Assembly (NCBI GenBank): GCA_039619475.1
Contig: CM077115.1
Coordinates: forward strand, 554,736,826-554,800,825
Direction of reading: 5' to 3'
DNA length: 64,000 bases
From: Icerya purchasi
Taxonomy: Eukaryota > Arthropoda > Insecta > Hemiptera > Monophlebidae
The translations under genes were made by a program, and so were the position numbers. This document shows, piece after piece, positions 59,961 through 64,000 of this stretch. Under the pieces are notes generated by a model. It was not told where the DNA came from and ran no database searches. It was given only the letters and a program-made list of their open reading frames with translations. How positions within the stretch are numbered: the stretch's first letter is position 1; each line of letters opens with the position of its first letter.

Positions 59961-60860
59961 TGATATCCGAGTTTTCAAACACCCTTTCTTTTTCATTCTA
60001 TTTCTTTCTGTTAATTAACTGTTTTCCCATCTGTTGATAATTTTTAGCAATGATACAATAAGCCTAATCGCTCATTGGAGTTCAATTAACGTCTTTATTG
60101 GTCACAATACAAATATTAAAACCAACAATGGCGCTGTTTGTGGTCTTCTCGACTGGTACTGTAGATAAAAAAGAGGTAAAAAAAAGAACTAGAATTAGTC
60201 GCATTGCTTCATATCTAGCATTGTAATTATGTATTCGTGTACTCTTTTTGTATTTTGTATATAGGATCATGGTAATAAGCAACGTGGCCATACATAAGGA
60301 AGCGCGAGAGAATCAAAAACCAAGCAGTTAAGGAGTAAGAGGAGAAGTTAAAAATTGTGCAGAATATAAAAATCCAGCATAAAAAATCACATCGGGATAA
60401 GGAATTAGGGTTAGACGCAATGATTGTAAAAAAAAGAAAAAAGAAGAGAATCATCGTAGGTATGAAATTTAGACCAATCAGTCTTGGAAAACTGCCGACG
60501 AGAAGCGCGAAGGGGTTCGAGAAGAAAATATAATATTATTAAAAGTTATAAGAATAGAGACACATAATGTCCCGTTCAGTGTTCTCCACGAACGTTAAAG
60601 AACAGAATTAGGCGGGATAAAGATCTCCGCAGAGTTAGGAGAGGAAGGAATTTTAAACAATGTTGAAGAACGATTATTAAAAATGATGAAATTGTGATTA
60701 AGGATGGTGTCCTCCAAGACAAAACTGTTCATTTTATATGCAACAGAGCCCAAAGGGGAGAATAAGAGTTCTAGGTCCTCAGCAATTACGAATGAAAGGA
60801 ATAAGGAATTAATGAAAGCATTAAAAGAAAACTCAGGTGTAAGCAATATTGATGCGATTA
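59960..60860 (-). mobile_element. Possible LINE endonuclease-region remnant
   Basis: Minus strand 60846-60595 reads LNHNFIIFNNRSSTLFKIPSSPNSA, reminiscent of the LN-G--T-F----SS-IDL segment of LINE endonucleases. Further decayed stretches follow to about 60000. Weak. Confidence 0.3.
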
Positions 60861-60869
60861 GGATGAGGA

Positions 60870-62960
60870 TTTTTATGATAAGATAATATTAGACATGAAC
60901 AGGATTTATCTGCTAAACTATTTATCGATGCTCCTCAATTGATATCATATGATCGTTGCGTTTATCCGTTCTTGGTATAATTATGCCTGCAATTATTGAA
61001 CTGGTTACGTACGCGGATAAGCCTGGTTACGGACGCTTCAGATGGATTCTTATGAAGTATTTGACGATTATTCTGCAAGGCTTTTCTAGTAGGCCGAACA
61101 TGTTATCAAGCGGAGTCTGAACTCAGTTATAAGCATTTACGTGTGGTTTTTTATGATAGTTTTTTTTTAAATAGTATATACCGTTTGTTCAAGAGCAGTT
61201 TGGAAATCTGTTTTTTTTTTTTTATATCAGTCTCTTTTGATAAGATATTCATAAAAACCCTAACATTTTTATAAAAAGAGTTCAACAATATAAATTAATT
61301 GGACAACGTTTGCTTATTTTTAAATTTTTTCCTTAAGTACCTTAAACATTTTAAAAAAAAATACAAATGCACTATGCTTTTATCGTTTTTAGTTTTCAAA
61401 ATGTGTATTAACTGAAAGTTCTGAAATTTCACTTTCATCTTTTTATTTCAAAAATATCTCGAAAACTACACATTAGAAGTATGGATTGCAAGCGAGAGGA
61501 TATATTCAAAATTTCATTTTTCATTTAAAGAGGCATAATTGATTTACTAAAAATATCGATAAAATTTCATTAAGTCTTATGTACATGTGAGTGGAAGCTA
61601 CACCGCTGCAGCTGTGTAATTTTCGGCTGCAAATGTGGGCTAAAATGGCGCAGATAACGCTAATTTAACTGGATCATTTAATTTTTTTTTCACTTCAAGT
61701 TAGTCTACGAAATATACGACGTTACGATAAAGAGATATCCCTTGCAATACGTGTATTTCACTTTTTATCGCTGAAATCAGTTGTCACAATGCTTTTTTCT
61801 TTTCGAGAACTGATACCTGCATATTTTTTATTTGTGATCTTTAAAGACAATAGGTAGAAAATATTTGCACGAACACACTTCTTTGCTGTTCTCATTAGTT
61901 AGACAGTCAGATAAATAATTACTAGCGCATGCGACAAATAGAGAACGTGGACGAATGTAATAGAAGACAAATGCTGAAAGTTGAACAAGAGAGATCGGGA
62001 AAGAAGAGAAAACGAAAAGTTACAGAGTGCAAAGCAAAACACGGAGTACCTAAACAAATAACGAGAAGAAATAAAACTGATGAAGTGTTGAAGAGACAAA
62101 ATAGAAATATTTAAACTATATATGAGAGACTGAAGAAAAGTTAAATTGCAGAATTAAAGAGGATGCATTTTAATCGTGCATAAAAAGAAATTAAAGAAAT
62201 GCGTCAATTACGAAAAGTTGAATTTTTCACCCTATAAAACATGCAAAATGTTTGCACAGCTAGCTATTATTATTATGTTTTAAAATAATTTTAAATATTT
62301 CACAAAAATTATGCGTGATGTTACTAATGACAAATTCTGCATTCCTATAGTAAAAGCTTTCCTCATCAAAAGCTCGATGTATCAGAATGTATACATTAAT
62401 CGAAAATATATTCGTATACATATTTATAATTCTCACTGCTTAAAAATGTGAAAAGAAAATCGTTATTACCTTTTCAAGTTTACCACTTTGGGTACCTGAG
62501 TATCTGTCGCAAAATATTATTATACACCATAATAGAAAATTATTTGGCATTATTTCCGATTATAATTTTAAACGATATATTCAATAAACACATACGATTA
62601 CTTACATAAGTTTGCACAGTACAACGCGCATTTCCATCCACCAACAACGCTGTTATCGCCTTATTACCGTACCGTTATAATCCCCCCTCAAAACCAGCAA
62701 TCCACCGATAGCGGCATATATTTAATTACTGTCGTTGAAAAGATTAACGAATAATGTTGTTCCTCACTTTATCATCGTTGTCTCTGTTCGCTATAATTTA
62801 AAGATAACAAAGAGGGAAAAAGAAAGGACTCAGTTAAAGAAGTTTGCCGTTTTATCTAAATCATCCAATCTATCAGTATCCGGCTTGAAACAATCAACAC
62901 TCGACGTAGGGCGAAAATACTGTTAAAAATTTGTAACTGATGTCACGTTTTAAAGCATTT
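60870..62960. other. Unassigned
   Basis: AT-rich sequence. The Lys/Arg-rich frame at 61929-62114 shows no family signature. No feature recognised. Confidence 0.5.
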
Positions 62961-62969
62961 TCTAATTAA

Positions 62970-63400
62970 TTCGCAGAAAGCGAACTCTACAGCCCCAGCA
63001 ACTTTTATCAGTGGAGGAATTATACTTGAACAAATTTTTCTATTAATCGAACCTTCGCAGTATACTAGTAATCAAGCCGCCAAAAAGGCGGAAACCCACT
63101 TTTCTTCGCACACTTCGATTCTCCGTTCGACCTTCACGAATTTCCTGAAAGCATCTGATTCATGAAAAGTGGGAAAATATCTAGCAGAATTCCCTCGCGA
63201 CAAACCAGCTACATTTGTTTTGGAATGTCATTTACCGCTAAACCAGCTCATACCACAGAAACTCTTAAAAGGAAGTTGTTCTGTAGCGTTTTTTTTTCGC
63301 ACTAACCATGCGCCTATTTCTTATTCCAACAACCTTCTAGTCACGTTGACTCTGAAATGTAAATGCGGTTGTTTATTTTCTCCGGTTCCTTAGACTTTCC
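62970..63400 (+). mobile_element. LINE RNase H / C-terminal remnant
   Basis: Reads TSNQAAKKAETHFSS (from GNEAAD-AAK-A), TFTNFLKASD, KYLAEFPRDKPATF, then TNHAPISYSNNLLVTLTLKCKCG. The last resembles RL-TNHAPI--YL-R--L-DSP-C-CG of LINE C-termini. Open only in part. Confidence 0.5.
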
Positions 63401-63719
63401 AGACTTTATCCTCTTATTTAATTTCTTATATTTTCCGTACCTCTGAGCTTTGCTGTTATACAGGTTACGTTCACACGCGAGAAAAAAAAAAAGAAGAAAT
63501 TGCTAATATTATTCCTTAATTGTGTAGATAGCACGACTCACTTGTCATAAACTAATAAAGATTTAATTTGTAGCGTATTTCGACTTGTTAGAAAAAACTA
63601 TAGAGGTGTAACTAGCTTAAGGTCGAGTCAAGTATGTGTCAACTCTATTTGATGGTTAATTTTCTATTATTGTATGTTATTAATTATTATTATATCGTAT
63701 CCGGTCGAATGTCTTCTTC

Positions 63720-64000
63720 TTTGATTAATATATGAGAAAGCTTAACGTTTCTCTGTCAACATTGCAATACAGTCTACCTACCCAAATAAATTACACCTGA
63801 ATACGTGTTTGTCATCTTGTATCAGTCCGCATTCGCACTTGTCTTCAATCGCCATTTTCCATTTTTTCATATAACGTTTCATTCGCGTCGTATCACGACT
63901 TATTCTGTATAAGGTTTTTGCCACAGAGTGTAATTGGCAGCCGTTAGAAGAGATTTATTTACACATCTGTGCCATTTTCAGTTCTCCAGGCTTCCGCAGT
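63720..64000 (-). mobile_element. LINE C-terminal remnant, reaches window edge
   Basis: Minus strand reads ISRDTTRMKRYMKKWKMAIEDK then CECGLIQDDKHVFRCNLFG, the W------C-CG--QD--H-F--C zinc pattern at the end of LINE ORF2. Continues beyond the window. Confidence 0.5.

Overview
The window looks like part of a large, AT-rich arthropod genome, most likely an insect. It has GT-AG introns up to about 15.7 kb, canonical polyadenylation signals, remnants of mariner, hAT, piggyBac, Penelope and several LINE families, tRNA-derived SINEs and many (TA)n tracts. The order of insect cannot be fixed from sequence alone.

One host gene is well supported: a STE24/ZMPSTE24-like CAAX prenyl endoprotease on the + strand, spread over about 35.3 kb (607-35904). 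I assembled it by hand from seven short exons: 607-696, 2394-2546, 4585-4765, 5088-5143 (weak), 14333-14630, 19610-19878 and 35548-35904. The splice phases agree and the joined product is 467 aa. It carries the HELGH zinc site at residues 331-335 and the third zinc ligand Glu at 411. By my recollection of human ZMPSTE24 (475 aa), length and motif spacing match the family. The protein is divergent, above all where the family normally has its EEKHGFN region.

Almost everything else is transposable-element sequence, much of it inside the introns. Intron 4 holds a degenerate gag-like LINE ORF1 (about 7270-9560, -) and an internally deleted mariner (13118-13900). Intron 5 holds a LINE RNase H remnant, a MITE interrupted by a large foldback (16565-18017) and a Penelope RT remnant. 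Intron 6 holds a piggyBac-like N-terminus, a second copy of the same MITE interrupted by a LINE (23276-25034), further LINE fragments, and a full-length decayed mariner (about 30999-32287).

Downstream of the gene (36-64 kb) I see no confident host gene. There are two copies of a hAT-like MITE with exact 8-bp target duplications (36877-37300 and 49431-51089). The second is split by a 5'-truncated LINE flanked by a 12-bp target duplication. Also present are a perfect 120-bp hairpin at 44701-44820, a possible decayed small gene at 42157-42692, SINEs and more LINE debris up to the window end.

Limits: exon boundaries and family calls come from reading motifs and aligning against remembered family sequences. 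No search, alignment program or transcript evidence was available.
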